Assembly: GCA_964425415.1 (NCBI GenBank)
Contig: CAYRMJ010000036.1
Location: 1 to 13,972, forward strand
Direction of reading: 5' to 3'
Source of the DNA: JAADDK01 sp964425415
GTDB lineage: Archaea; Thermoplasmatota; Thermoplasmata; Thermoplasmatales; Aciduliprofundaceae
Length of the DNA: 13,972 nucleotides
Below, in pieces: positions 1 through 7,674 of this stretch. The position numbers and the translations under genes are program-made. The notes below the pieces were generated by a model that searched no databases, was not told the DNA's origin, and worked only from the letters and a program-made list of their open reading frames with translations. How positions within the stretch are numbered: the first letter of the stretch is position 1; each line of letters starts with the position of its first letter.

Positions 1-24
1 ACAAAGTATCGGTGTGGAAAAAAC

Positions 25-32
25 TAAAAATA
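25..32 (+). promoter_or_regulatory. TATA-like box for the first small gene
   Basis: The A/T-rich octamer TAAAAATA is centred about 25.5 bp before the ATG at 54. That is the spacing expected if transcription starts at the start codon. The match to an archaeal TATA box is modest, but the same spacing recurs at five other genes here. It supports the ATG at 54 over the GTG at 12, which would lie upstream of the predicted transcript start. Confidence 0.4.
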
Positions 33-53
33 CAACAAAGGGGATTACCCACC

Positions 54-299
54 ATGAACGTGCAGGACACTTTTGACCAAATTGAAGAGAACATAATGGA
101 CCTGTTGGCAAGGATTGATGATGGAGACGAGGCGGCCCTTGAGGACCTGAAGAAGCTCAAAAAGTACATAACTGAGCTATCAGACATGCTGAGCGTGGTT
201 GATGAAAGTGATGATCTTGAGAGCATACGAAAGAAATTTGACGAGCTGAGCAAAAAATTTGATGATTTTCTGATGGCCATAGTGAAGGTGGTAGGATGA
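54..299 (+). CDS. Small acidic, probably coiled-coil protein of unknown function
   Basis: An 81-residue protein that I do not recognise. It is rich in Asp, Glu and Lys with regularly spaced Leu, Ile and Phe, for example EDLKKLKKYITEL and IRKKFDELSKKFDDF, so it should be mostly amphipathic helix and perhaps a coiled coil. There is no Cys, no signal peptide and no membrane segment. The frame can be extended to a GTG at 12, but I chose the ATG at 54. A TATA-like box sits about 25 bp before it and a GGGG stretch at 40-43 could act as a weak ribosome site. Its stop overlaps the next start (ATGA at 296-299), so it is co-translated with the next small gene and probably transcribed with nadE. It might be a small adaptor or regulatory protein, but nothing in the sequence tests this. 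Confidence 0.75.
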   Translation: MNVQDTFDQIEENIMDLLARIDDGDEAALEDLKKLKKYITELSDMLSVVDESDDLESIRKKFDELSKKFDDFLMAIVKVVG

Positions 300-526
300 C
301 CATGATAAGAGATTCACTGAAAATGGGTGAGACAATAGCATTTACAAGGGAAATAGATGGCAGAGACTTGGAGATTTATTACGATGATGCGGAAAACACA
401 TGGTACATTGCAACCGATGATAGAGATGAATTCATAAAAGTTGGAACTGATGCAGACCTTGACGAGCTTTACAACATTCTGAAGCACATAGTTGAAAACA
501 TCCCTTGGGAGGATCAGGAGTCATGA
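296..526 (+). CDS. Small acidic protein of unknown function
   Basis: A 76-residue acidic protein that I do not recognise. The composition suggests a few beta strands (DLEIYYDDAENTWYIAT) followed by an amphipathic helix (DADLDELYNILKHIVENI). It has no cysteines, no membrane segment and no visible catalytic motif. The ATG at 296 overlaps the stop of the preceding gene. It is preceded by GGTG at 287-290 with a 5-nt gap, the same spacing seen before tfb and the DUF1015 gene, so I prefer it to the ATG at 302. Its stop lies 3 bp before the nadE start. The pairing with the first small gene and with nadE suggests one operon, but no shared function can be read from the sequence. Confidence 0.75.
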   Translation: MTMIRDSLKMGETIAFTREIDGRDLEIYYDDAENTWYIATDDRDEFIKVGTDADLDELYNILKHIVENIPWEDQES

Positions 527-529
527 AAA

Positions 530-1324
530 ATGAAGCTTGAACCACAACTCCCTGATTTTGCAAAGGATGCGATAATACACTTCATAAGGGATTTTGTGAA
601 GGAAAGGAATGTGGTAATTGGACTAAGCGGCGGCGTTGATTCCTCTGTGGTTCTCGCTCTGAGCGTCAGAGCTCTTGGCTCCGAAAGAGTGTTGGCGGTG
701 CACATGCCCGATTCCATCACTCCAAAGACAGAGAGTGAAGATGCTAAGCTAATAGCCAATAAGTTCGGTGTGAGCCTCAGAATAGTGCCAATAGATAATG
801 CTGTGAAGGAGATTTCAAAAGTATCTGGAGTGAAGAAAACCGAAACTGTTGGAAATTTGAAAGCGAGGGTAAGAATGAGCATTCTGTACGCCATTGCCAA
901 CGAAGAATCAAGACTTGTGGTGGGAACAAGTAACAAAAGTGAGATTCTCACAGGATACTTTACAAAGTACGGAGACGGAGCAAGTGACCTTGCGCCGATA
1001 GGCGATCTCTACAAAACGCAGGTGCGCATTCTTGCAAAGGAATTGGAGATTCCCCAGAGAATAATAGACAAAAAACCAAGTGCAAATCTGATGGCTGGAC
1101 AGTACGATGAGGATGAGCTTGGAATATCCTACGAGAATCTGGACAAAATACTGATGGGCATTGAACTGGGCCTCAATACAAAAAAGATAAAAGAGTTAGC
1201 AAATGTGAGCGAGAGGGATATTTTGCGTGTTCTAAATCTTTACAGAGGCTCAAGGCACAAGAGAGTGATGCTCTACATTCCCAAAATAGGCGCGAGAACC
1301 GTAAACACCGATTGGAGAGAGTGA
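530..1324 (+). CDS. nadE: NH3-dependent NAD+ synthetase
   Basis: Catalyses the last step of NAD synthesis in the cytoplasm: deamido-NAD (nicotinate adenine dinucleotide) plus ATP and ammonia gives NAD+. The 264-residue protein has the N-type ATP pyrophosphatase P-loop SGGVDSS at residues 33-39. It also has the family blocks GTSNKSE, TKYGDGASDLAPIGDLYKTQ and PSANLMAGQYDEDELG in the usual order. The length matches single-domain NadE. There is no N-terminal nitrilase-type glutaminase domain, so it should use free ammonia or an ammonia partner. The start ATG is preceded by AGGAG at 516-520, inside the end of the upstream small gene, which supports co-transcription. The gene ends 4 bp from the convergent DUF424 gene. 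Family assignment is secure. Regulation is not visible beyond the shared promoter upstream of position 54. Confidence 0.95.
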   Translation: MKLEPQLPDFAKDAIIHFIRDFVKERNVVIGLSGGVDSSVVLALSVRALGSERVLAVHMPDSITPKTESEDAKLIANKFGVSLRIVPIDNAVKEISKVSGVKKTETVGNLKARVRMSILYAIANEESRLVVGTSNKSEILTGYFTKYGDGASDLAPIGDLYKTQVRILAKELEIPQRIIDKKPSANLMAGQYDEDELGISYENLDKILMGIELGLNTKKIKELANVSERDILRVLNLYRGSRHKRVMLYIPKIGARTVNTDWRE

Positions 1325-1328
1325 AAAA

Positions 1329-1613
1329 TCATATAAGAAACATCTGCGCGTGAGGCACTCCATCTATTTCAATCACGCTCTCCTCATCAATGTACCCTTC
1401 TCTGACTGCAATTTCTATCACATGTTTTCCAACTAAATTCGCAATGGTAGCCATGCGCAGGGAATTCAAAAAAGTGGCATCGGAAACGTAAGATTCGTAG
1501 TAAAAATCTTTCTTGACTGTAATGTGCAACTCTCCATCCTCATAAGTGTGCCCAAGCACCTCACGATCGCACGCGGCAAGCACTATCTCACCTCGGCGCT
1601 TGTACATCTTCAT
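1329..1613 (-). CDS. DUF424 family protein, archaeal, function unknown
   Basis: A 94-residue member of the small archaeal DUF424 family, recognised from memory by the blocks AACDREVLG, EDGELHITV, ATIANLVGKHVIEIAVREG and IDGVPHAQ. The biochemical role is not established to my knowledge. It is a small soluble alpha/beta protein with no membrane segment. The frame can be extended to an ATG at 1664, overlapping mcm by 44 bp. I chose the ATG at 1613 because family members begin just before this point and it lies 7 bp after the mcm stop, with AGGA upstream. The ATGs at 1652 and 1607 remain possible. It is almost certainly co-transcribed with mcm. That is suggestive of a nucleic-acid-related role, but this is inference. 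It converges on nadE with a 4-bp gap. Confidence 0.85.
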   Translation of the reverse strand: MKMYKRRGEIVLAACDREVLGHTYEDGELHITVKKDFYYESYVSDATFLNSLRMATIANLVGKHVIEIAVREGYIDEESVIEIDGVPHAQMFLI

Positions 1614-1620
1614 GGCTATC

Positions 1621-3672
1621 CTATGTGAGGAGCCATCCTCTTTGCCTGTCATAGTAAATCTCACCCTTGGTTGCTATCTTTTCAACCAGTCTGCGCACTT
1701 CATCATCATCTGTAATTCCCTCTTCCTTTGCTCTCATGAGTATGTCCCTGTTCTTTGCACCGCCCATTTCCTCAATTAGCTCGCGAATTATGCTCTTTAT
1801 AATCTTAATTTTGTCTCTCTCGGATTTGCTCATTCCTGCGCTTATCACATCTATGTCCGTGATGCCCCCTGAGCTGGCAACATCCTTCAAAAAGAACTTC
1901 ACTATCTTTATTGCTCTAAGCGCATCCTCTCTCGTAACAACGTCACTGAGCCGAGCTCGTGCAGACGCTTCAGAAAGCCTGATCATTGCCTCAAGCTGCC
2001 TCGGTGTTATAGCAACGCTGTGCGTCTCTTTGAACTTGTTTCTTATTCTGAGGTACTCGTTTTCAATCTCGTTAAGGGCGTCATCGCTCAGCTTAGGAAT
2101 TATGTTTCTCTTAGCGTAAGACACGTATTTTTTAACCAGTTCCGGCGGAACCTTCTGCACGTGCCTCTTAACCACAGCATCCTCCTCACCCAGCATTATC
2201 TTCTCTCCCACAAGGTGCACATTGAGTATGTAATCGGCCATGTCCCTGTCCCTCTTCTCGTTCGGTATGTCCAGAATTTTGAATATTACATCAAATCTGG
2301 AGAGCAGAGGTATGGGAAGGTCAATCTGGCTTGCAATGTTCTCATCAGGATCAAATCTCCCGTACTTGGGATTTGCAGCCGCAAGGATGGAGCATCTGGA
2401 CATGAGAGTTGCGTATATGCCCGCCTTCGTGACAGATATGATCTGCTGTTCCATGGCCTGATAAATAGAATCTCTATCGGTGGTGCTCATCTTGTCTATC
2501 TCGTCTATGGCTGCCAGACCCTGATCTGCAAGAACCAATGCGCCAGCTTCCAGTGTCCAGCGCCCGGTATCGTCCTTCACCGCTGTCGCCGTTAATCCCG
2601 CCGCGGAGGAACCTTTTCCAGAGGTGTAAATTCCTCGTGGAGCCATCTCGGACATTCTCTGCAATAATTGAGATTTTGCAGTACCCGGATCGCCTACCAA
2701 AAGAACATGTATGTCGCCCCTTATCTTCGTACCATCTGGCATCTTCTTCGCAACACCGCCAAACATCTGAAGCACTAAAGCCTCCTTTATTATGTCCATT
2801 CCGTAAATTGTGGGTGCTATTGAATCTTTTAGCTTCTCTATTACATCTCCCGAAGTTGCCAGTTCATTTATCGCCTCAATCTCCTCATCTGTGAAGGTAT
2901 CTGTATCCTCGTACCCTTCCTGCATCTGATCAATGCTGTTCACATCAAGGTACATTTTGAATTCTGTGCTTCTTGTATTCTGAATTCGTATCTCTCTGGC
3001 TCGGAGTATGCCATTTAGAATCACCCTGTCTCCCGGCACAACCATTGCTGCCAAATCATCCTTTAAATTTGCGTCTATTCTCTGCGGTTGCTCACCACCC
3101 CTCAAATTCTCAGGCATGTCCTGTATTTCTATGCTCTGGTAATCTTCAAACACAGACTCGCCAATCACGAGTTTGAACTTCACTTTTCCCCGCGGTTTGC
3201 CGCACGAATCGCATTTATCCGGCTCCTTCAATCTTGCGCCTTCTTGCTCTTCCATGGTTGTTTGCCCACAGTCACTGCACTGAAAAGCACCCACTTTTAA
3301 ACGGGGCCTTATCTCGCTGGCCCTTCTTATTATTCCCTCTATGCTCACAAATTTACCAAGATGCACTGTTCTAAGCTTTCGTATCTCTTTCACCCTGTCC
3401 CTCTCTGGAATTTCAGAGATGCGCAAATGCACATGATAATTAGTTTCTCCGTACTCTCTGAGAGCACGTTCTCCAATCTCTAAATAAATTTCAGGATACT
3501 GAAGCAGGTCCTCCGCAAAATCATCATCATAGTTGTCAATATCCCTAAACTTCACAATCAGAGATTTTGTATCAGGATAGCTGTAAATCACATCAAGGAG
3601 CTTCCTGCCATACTCCGTTTGTGATAGAAAATCGTGCCAGAGGCCCTTTATCTCCTCGCGGGTGTACTTCAT
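1621..3672 (-). CDS. mcm: Replicative DNA helicase MCM
   Basis: ATP-driven 3'-5' helicase that unwinds DNA ahead of the replisome, normally as a hexamer. The 683-residue protein has the full archaeal layout. An N-terminal DNA-binding domain carries a zinc site (C132, C135, C154, C157). The AAA+ core has Walker A GDPGTAKSQ at 327-335, Walker B ending DEIDK at 390-394, sensor-1 N434 in AAANPKYGRFD and the arginine finger R459 in LLSRFD. A winged-helix-like C-terminus follows from about residue 615. No intein is present. An in-frame TTG lies one codon upstream, but the ATG at 3672 is the natural start. A TATA box is centred about 25.5 bp before it with no ribosome site between, predicting a leaderless mRNA. 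The gene sits 75 bp downstream of polB and directly upstream of the DUF424 gene. Confidence 0.97.
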   Translation of the reverse strand: MKYTREEIKGLWHDFLSQTEYGRKLLDVIYSYPDTKSLIVKFRDIDNYDDDFAEDLLQYPEIYLEIGERALREYGETNYHVHLRISEIPERDRVKEIRKLRTVHLGKFVSIEGIIRRASEIRPRLKVGAFQCSDCGQTTMEEQEGARLKEPDKCDSCGKPRGKVKFKLVIGESVFEDYQSIEIQDMPENLRGGEQPQRIDANLKDDLAAMVVPGDRVILNGILRAREIRIQNTRSTEFKMYLDVNSIDQMQEGYEDTDTFTDEEIEAINELATSGDVIEKLKDSIAPTIYGMDIIKEALVLQMFGGVAKKMPDGTKIRGDIHVLLVGDPGTAKSQLLQRMSEMAPRGIYTSGKGSSAAGLTATAVKDDTGRWTLEAGALVLADQGLAAIDEIDKMSTTDRDSIYQAMEQQIISVTKAGIYATLMSRCSILAAANPKYGRFDPDENIASQIDLPIPLLSRFDVIFKILDIPNEKRDRDMADYILNVHLVGEKIMLGEEDAVVKRHVQKVPPELVKKYVSYAKRNIIPKLSDDALNEIENEYLRIRNKFKETHSVAITPRQLEAMIRLSEASARARLSDVVTREDALRAIKIVKFFLKDVASSGGITDIDVISAGMSKSERDKIKIIKSIIRELIEEMGGAKNRDILMRAKEEGITDDDEVRRLVEKIATKGEIYYDRQRGWLLT

Positions 3673-3694
3673 CAAAGCAGCAAAGAGGGGTTGG

Positions 3695-3701
3695 TATAAA
3701 A
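3695..3701 (-). promoter_or_regulatory. TATA box of mcm
   Basis: On the minus strand this reads TTTTATA. It is preceded by the purine-rich GGAAAAAAG, a plausible TFB recognition element. It is centred about 25.5 bp before the mcm ATG, so the predicted transcript begins at the start codon. This gives mcm its own promoter in the 75-bp gap behind polB. Confidence 0.6.
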
Positions 3702-3747
3702 CTTTTTTCCGAACATTTCCAATGCCCCGTATTTTTCCACTGCACCA

Positions 3748-6093
3748 TCATTCAAAGTCAAAGAGTGTTTTTGTTGGTTTTTTGTTATCAAAGCTTCCCA
3801 AGTTGCTCTGTTTCTTTCCTGTGAGGAGCTCATCTTCATCAATTCCAAAAACTTCAGTTATGCGTGCGAGTGTCTCTGCAACTCGTCTGGCGTAGTAATG
3901 ATAATCTGGCTTGTAAGCGAAGGGTCTGCCGGGTATGTACGGCTCAACATCCTGCCTCGTTCCTCTCGCGTTCACAACTATCCACGAAACCTTCATTCCG
4001 GGTATGAATTGATAACCCAAGCGCATCAACTTTTTGGCAGCCTGCACATTCGCCATGGAATTTGGATTTTTGTATCTCCGAAAATCACGCACCGTTCTGG
4101 ATATTACCAGCTTCTCAAGTTCCACCTCGCCCCTCTTTACCTTGGATACTATGTCCTTAGCAAGGGCAATGGCACCCTCTATGTCACCTTCAAGAATGCG
4201 CTCAAACACCGCTTTCTGAGATTCGCTTTGCAAATCAAAGGAATCTGTGCGACGAAGCTCGTAGCCCCTCACTATCATCTCACCCCTCATATCCTCAGGC
4301 CATACAACTCTACCAACGTATCTCTTCTTGGCACCGTGTGAAAAGAAAGGCTCAAGAACCTTCTCAAATTCCAATATGAGTTGCTCTCTTTCAGATATTC
4401 TCTTTGCCATCTCTGTTCCGAATTGAACTGTGCCCTCAAGATTCCCGTGCGGAGACTCAAAGAATATTGAATCGGTGTCCCCGTACACCACTTTTATGCC
4501 CTGTGATTCAAGATTGGAAATTATGCTCTTAATCGTCTCCCTCGCAAAGGCAGTTATGCTCTCCCCAATTCGCGGGTCTGTGAAACGGTAGAATGAGGAT
4601 GCTAAAACCCCATAAAATGTGTTCATCAGTATCTTCACAGCCTTCTGCAAACCATCGTAGTATCTTCGCATATCACCCTCCGATTCTCTCATTTTGCGCT
4701 TGAGCTCGTCTCTCTGGCTCATGAGATTCTGCAAAATTCTCGGAATTATGCCCTCCCGTTTCTCCTTTGACAGAAAACGAGCACCGGTGGGACTAACTAT
4801 ATCTCCATCTTCGCTAAGCGTGGTGAAGCAAATATTGTACTTGATGATTATGCTCGGATACATACTTTTGAAATCAAGAACGCATATCCAATGATAAAGT
4901 CCCGGCTCAATGGTGTGAACATAACCTCCGGCAATCTTACCCCTCTTTCTCTCCTGTCCCTGAAGTGGCACACCTATGCCGTTTCTATCCGCCTCGCGAA
5001 TTAGAAGGGAATCCACCCAAGTGGACGTGCCCGAATGAATCACATCGTCTAGTGGAAATTTTGTGACTGTGGCGAGGTCAAGGTACTTATCAATCACTCC
5101 TATTTTGAGAAGAATGCGAAGCGCAAGCTCTGCATCCTTTACACAGTATTTTATCACTTCATCCTTCCTGTTTGCCCATTCTTCATCAATGTTTCCACGG
5201 TCCACATCCATCTTTCCCTCACCTAAAAGTTCGCGAGATACCGCTTCAAGAGTCTCCTGCTTCAATCTAAGCTCCTTCTTAACTGCCCACCACGCGTCTT
5301 CAATTACTCGCCCATGCACGCGCCAGAACTGCCCACCGATGCGCTGAGGTTTGCTTCCGTCACGCCCCAAATTAAGCTCCACACCTATTTTCTTAGCCCG
5401 CTCAGTGAGCACTTCCAGATCGTAGCCGTCAATGTTGTACCCGGTTATCACATCAGGATCCTCTCTTTTGACAACCTCCACAAAACCCTGAATGATGTCC
5501 TTCTCAGAACCTTCAATGTGCCCAGAGCGAAATTCCTTTCCGTCCCAAATCACATAGCCTATTGTAAATAGCGTCCCGTCCTTTATTGAATTTTCAATGT
5601 CAAAACTCATTATGCGAAGAGGAGGCTTGAAATCCTCAACATTTTCCACTCTCTCTATATTCATAACAACATCAACGCTGTACCTATCGTTCATGGCGTA
5701 AGTTCCGTAAAATTTAACACAGGAACCCAAATCAAAATCGTATATGAAGCGCTGGTGAAATGGAATGTCTGCCGCAAGCACCTCGCAGAACTCCTGAGCA
5801 AATCTGCGATAATTGGGAGTTTTCCACGGTGAAGTTAGTGTGACTTTCACACAATTCCTCCTCTTACCCCTGTACCAGAGTTCAACATCTTCAAGTGAGC
5901 GCACTTCTTCATCTTCCGATAATTTTTCAATCAATGTGGTGGGTGGTTCCACAAGGTAAAAATAAGGACGAAATCCGCGATAAAGGCCAACTATGGACCT
6001 GCCATCTTCGGTCCTGCCGTACAGTTCAATCACAACCCCATCCTCCTCGCGGGAATATGAGGCGCTTATCAATCTCACTGTCTCCTGCATCAT
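3748..6093 (-). CDS. polB: Family B DNA polymerase with proofreading exonuclease
   Basis: Replicative or repair DNA polymerase of 781 residues, close to the usual archaeal PolB length. Exonuclease motifs are complete: Exo I DIE at 165-167, Exo II YNIDGYD at 219-225, Exo III YCVKD at 316-320. Polymerase motifs are also complete: motif A DFKSMYPS at 407-414, motif B K487 to G495 (KILMNTFYG), motif C YGDTDS at 537-542 and KKRY at 589-592. No intein interrupts these common insertion sites. The C-terminus holds two PCNA-binding-like motifs, QSNLGSF at 762-768 and TLFDF at 776-780. Two ATG codons in tandem open the frame. A TATA box about 26 bp upstream predicts a leaderless transcript starting at the first. 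mcm follows after 75 bp from its own promoter. Both catalytic centres look intact. Confidence 0.97.
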   Translation of the reverse strand: MMQETVRLISASYSREEDGVVIELYGRTEDGRSIVGLYRGFRPYFYLVEPPTTLIEKLSEDEEVRSLEDVELWYRGKRRNCVKVTLTSPWKTPNYRRFAQEFCEVLAADIPFHQRFIYDFDLGSCVKFYGTYAMNDRYSVDVVMNIERVENVEDFKPPLRIMSFDIENSIKDGTLFTIGYVIWDGKEFRSGHIEGSEKDIIQGFVEVVKREDPDVITGYNIDGYDLEVLTERAKKIGVELNLGRDGSKPQRIGGQFWRVHGRVIEDAWWAVKKELRLKQETLEAVSRELLGEGKMDVDRGNIDEEWANRKDEVIKYCVKDAELALRILLKIGVIDKYLDLATVTKFPLDDVIHSGTSTWVDSLLIREADRNGIGVPLQGQERKRGKIAGGYVHTIEPGLYHWICVLDFKSMYPSIIIKYNICFTTLSEDGDIVSPTGARFLSKEKREGIIPRILQNLMSQRDELKRKMRESEGDMRRYYDGLQKAVKILMNTFYGVLASSFYRFTDPRIGESITAFARETIKSIISNLESQGIKVVYGDTDSIFFESPHGNLEGTVQFGTEMAKRISEREQLILEFEKVLEPFFSHGAKKRYVGRVVWPEDMRGEMIVRGYELRRTDSFDLQSESQKAVFERILEGDIEGAIALAKDIVSKVKRGEVELEKLVISRTVRDFRRYKNPNSMANVQAAKKLMRLGYQFIPGMKVSWIVVNARGTRQDVEPYIPGRPFAYKPDYHYYARRVAETLARITEVFGIDEDELLTGKKQSNLGSFDNKKPTKTLFDFE

Positions 6094-6116
6094 CGCTTTT
6101 AATATTTCGGGATTGC

Positions 6117-6122
6117 TTATAA
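6117..6122 (-). promoter_or_regulatory. TATA box of polB
   Basis: Minus-strand TTATAA within CCTTATAAGC, centred about 26.5 bp before the first polB ATG. No ribosome site lies between box and gene, so the mRNA is predicted to be leaderless. The upstream element is not clearly purine-rich. Confidence 0.55.
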
Positions 6123-6139
6123 GGATTGCGTCTGAATAT

Positions 6140-6176
6140 ATCTCACAATGAATTAAAAATCAAAATGAGATTCATT
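6140..6176 (-). terminator. Possible terminator or hairpin at the guaAA 3' end
   Basis: Two alternative stems share bases. AATGAAT at 6147-6153 pairs with ATTCATT at 6170-6176, and ATCTCA at 6140-6145 pairs with TGAGAT at 6166-6171. On the minus strand the intervening stretch is T-rich (TTTTGATTTTTAATT), as in archaeal poly-U terminators. The region is A/T-rich, so chance pairing is a real alternative. Confidence 0.3.
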
Positions 6177-6735
6177 TACGCACCAAGGAGAGAAAGTTTC
6201 TGAATATTTGCTCGCCATATTCCGTGTGCTCAACCTCCGGATGAAACTGGACCCCGTAAATGGGCTTTGTTGGATGTTTTACAGCCTGATACCTGCAATT
6301 TTCAGAATGGGCAAGGGGAATTAGAGGACCTAAATCTTTGATTTCGTCGTTGTGGCTTTCCCATGCGATGAATGATGAGGGTACGGACTCAAACAGCTCA
6401 TCGTTTTTATCCACAAATATCTGAGTTTTTCCGTACTCTGGGTATTGTGCGGGCCCGCACCTGCCTCCAAAATGCTCGGCGATAAGTTGAGCGCCCACGC
6501 ATATACCTAAAATGGGCACATCAAGCTCATTGAGATACTCACTTTGCAATCCCAACTTATCCTTCTCATAAAATATGCTCGGAGCGCCGCCAGATAGAAC
6601 AACTGCATCTACGCCTTTGAACTGTGAAATTGGGGTGGTGTTGGGCACTATCTTCGCGTCCACACCCAAGTACCTGAGCACTCTCCACTCCCTGTGTGTC
6701 CACTGCCCACCGTTATCAACCACGTAAACGAGCAT
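6172..6735 (-). CDS. guaAA: GMP synthase glutaminase subunit (subunit A)
   Basis: Class I glutamine amidotransferase that releases ammonia from glutamine for XMP-to-GMP conversion. In many archaea this is a separate subunit working with an ATP pyrophosphatase subunit, which is not in this window. The 187-residue protein opens with the family signature DNGGQWTHREWRVLRYLGV and carries the triad C79 (GICVGAQL), H165 and E167 (QFHPEVEHTE). The oxyanion-side SGG is at 48-50. An alanine occupies the position after GICxG where His is usual in this family. A TrpG or PabA identity is less likely because the opening signature and SHNDEIKDL are GuaA-type. The start lies 6 bp after the tfb stop, with GTGATG just upstream, so the two are co-transcribed. 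Confidence 0.92.
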   Translation of the reverse strand: MLVYVVDNGGQWTHREWRVLRYLGVDAKIVPNTTPISQFKGVDAVVLSGGAPSIFYEKDKLGLQSEYLNELDVPILGICVGAQLIAEHFGGRCGPAQYPEYGKTQIFVDKNDELFESVPSSFIAWESHNDEIKDLGPLIPLAHSENCRYQAVKHPTKPIYGVQFHPEVEHTEYGEQIFRNFLSLVRK

Positions 6736-6741
6736 ATCACA

Positions 6742-7674
6742 TCACTTTGTGATGTCAAAGTCAAGAGCTGATGAGATCTCTTTGTAACGATTTCTGATTG
6801 TTACCTCTGTGACACCTGCCACATCTGCAATTTCCTTCTGTGTTCTTGGCTGATTCATCAAGTTGGCCGCTATGTAGATTGCAGCGGCTGCCACACCTGT
6901 GGGCCCCTTACCGGAGGTTATGCCCTTTTCATTGGCTAATCTCACAACTTCCTCTGCTTTCACAGCAACATTCTTGTCAAGTTTCAGCTTGCTGCAAAAT
7001 TGCGTTATGTATGAATTTGCAGTTGTGGGCTTCAAATTGAGATTGAGTTCCTTGGTGAGGTGCCTGTACGCTCTTCCAATCTTCTTTTTGTTGAGCTCAC
7101 TTGCCTTTGCCACCTCGTCAAGGGTTCTCGGCATACCTATCTTCCTGCACGCTGCATATATGCTGGCTGCCACTATGCTCTCAATGCTCCTACCCCTTAT
7201 CAGGTTCTTCTCCACCGCTTTTCTGTAAATTATCGCTGCCGTTTCCCGGACATCTTTAGGGAGACCCATTCTGCTGGACACGTTGTTCAACTCCTGCAAC
7301 GCCACTGATAGATTTCTTTCCGCAGCGTTGCTTACCCTGATTCTCTGATGCCATTTTCTCACGCGATATATCTGTGCTCTGTTCTTATGCGGTATTCTCT
7401 TACCGTATGAATCCTTGTTGCTCCACGAAATCTCCGTGGCAAGACCCTTGTCATGAGAGAGAAAAGTCATGGGCGCGCCTGTTCTGGCTCTTGAAGCTTC
7501 CTGCTCCTTATCAAAAGCCCTCCACTCCGGACCCTGATCAATGAAAGAATCTTCCAGCACCGTTCCACAATCGGCGCAGTAAAGTTCACCCTTTTCATAA
7601 TCCCAGATGAGGTGCGTTGAGCCACATTCGGGGCATACCTTTGGCAAATCCTCCTTGGGTTTTTTATTAGCCAT
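6742..7674 (-). CDS. tfb: Transcription initiation factor B (TFB)
   Basis: Archaeal TFIIB homologue that recognises the promoter element next to the TATA box and recruits RNA polymerase. The 310-residue protein has an N-terminal zinc ribbon (C14, C17, C33, C36), then the B-reader/linker segment (RARTGAPMTFLSHDKGLATEI). Two cyclin-like repeats follow, at about 110-205 and 210-305, the second ending in the helix-turn-helix VAGVTEVTIRNRYKEI. The frame extends to an ATG at 7719, but I chose the ATG at 7674. It has a strong ribosome site, AGGTGATG at 7684-7677, and the TATA box at 7722-7729 predicts transcription from about 7700, which excludes the upstream ATG. It is one of the few genes here with a leader and strong ribosome site. 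guaAA follows after 6 bp. Confidence 0.96.
   Translation of the reverse strand: MANKKPKEDLPKVCPECGSTHLIWDYEKGELYCADCGTVLEDSFIDQGPEWRAFDKEQEASRARTGAPMTFLSHDKGLATEISWSNKDSYGKRIPHKNRAQIYRVRKWHQRIRVSNAAERNLSVALQELNNVSSRMGLPKDVRETAAIIYRKAVEKNLIRGRSIESIVAASIYAACRKIGMPRTLDEVAKASELNKKKIGRAYRHLTKELNLNLKPTTANSYITQFCSKLKLDKNVAVKAEEVVRLANEKGITSGKGPTGVAAAAIYIAANLMNQPRTQKEIADVAGVTEVTIRNRYKEISSALDFDITK

Noticed and set aside
12..53. GTG at 12 as start of the first small gene
   Set aside because: It lies upstream of the predicted transcript start and overlaps the TATA-like box. The ATG at 54 fits the promoter spacing seen elsewhere.
514..951. A 145-codon open frame on the minus strand inside nadE
   Set aside because: It is the antisense shadow of a clearly conserved nadE region. 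It has no promoter or ribosome site and no recognisable protein pattern.
2020..2595. A 191-codon plus-strand open frame inside mcm
   Set aside because: It lies opposite the MCM AAA+ core, whose Walker motifs are certain. The translated product has no family resemblance.
3748..6093. Inteins in PolB or MCM
   Set aside because: The usual insertion motifs (PolB motifs A, B and C; MCM Walker A) are uninterrupted and both proteins have normal length.
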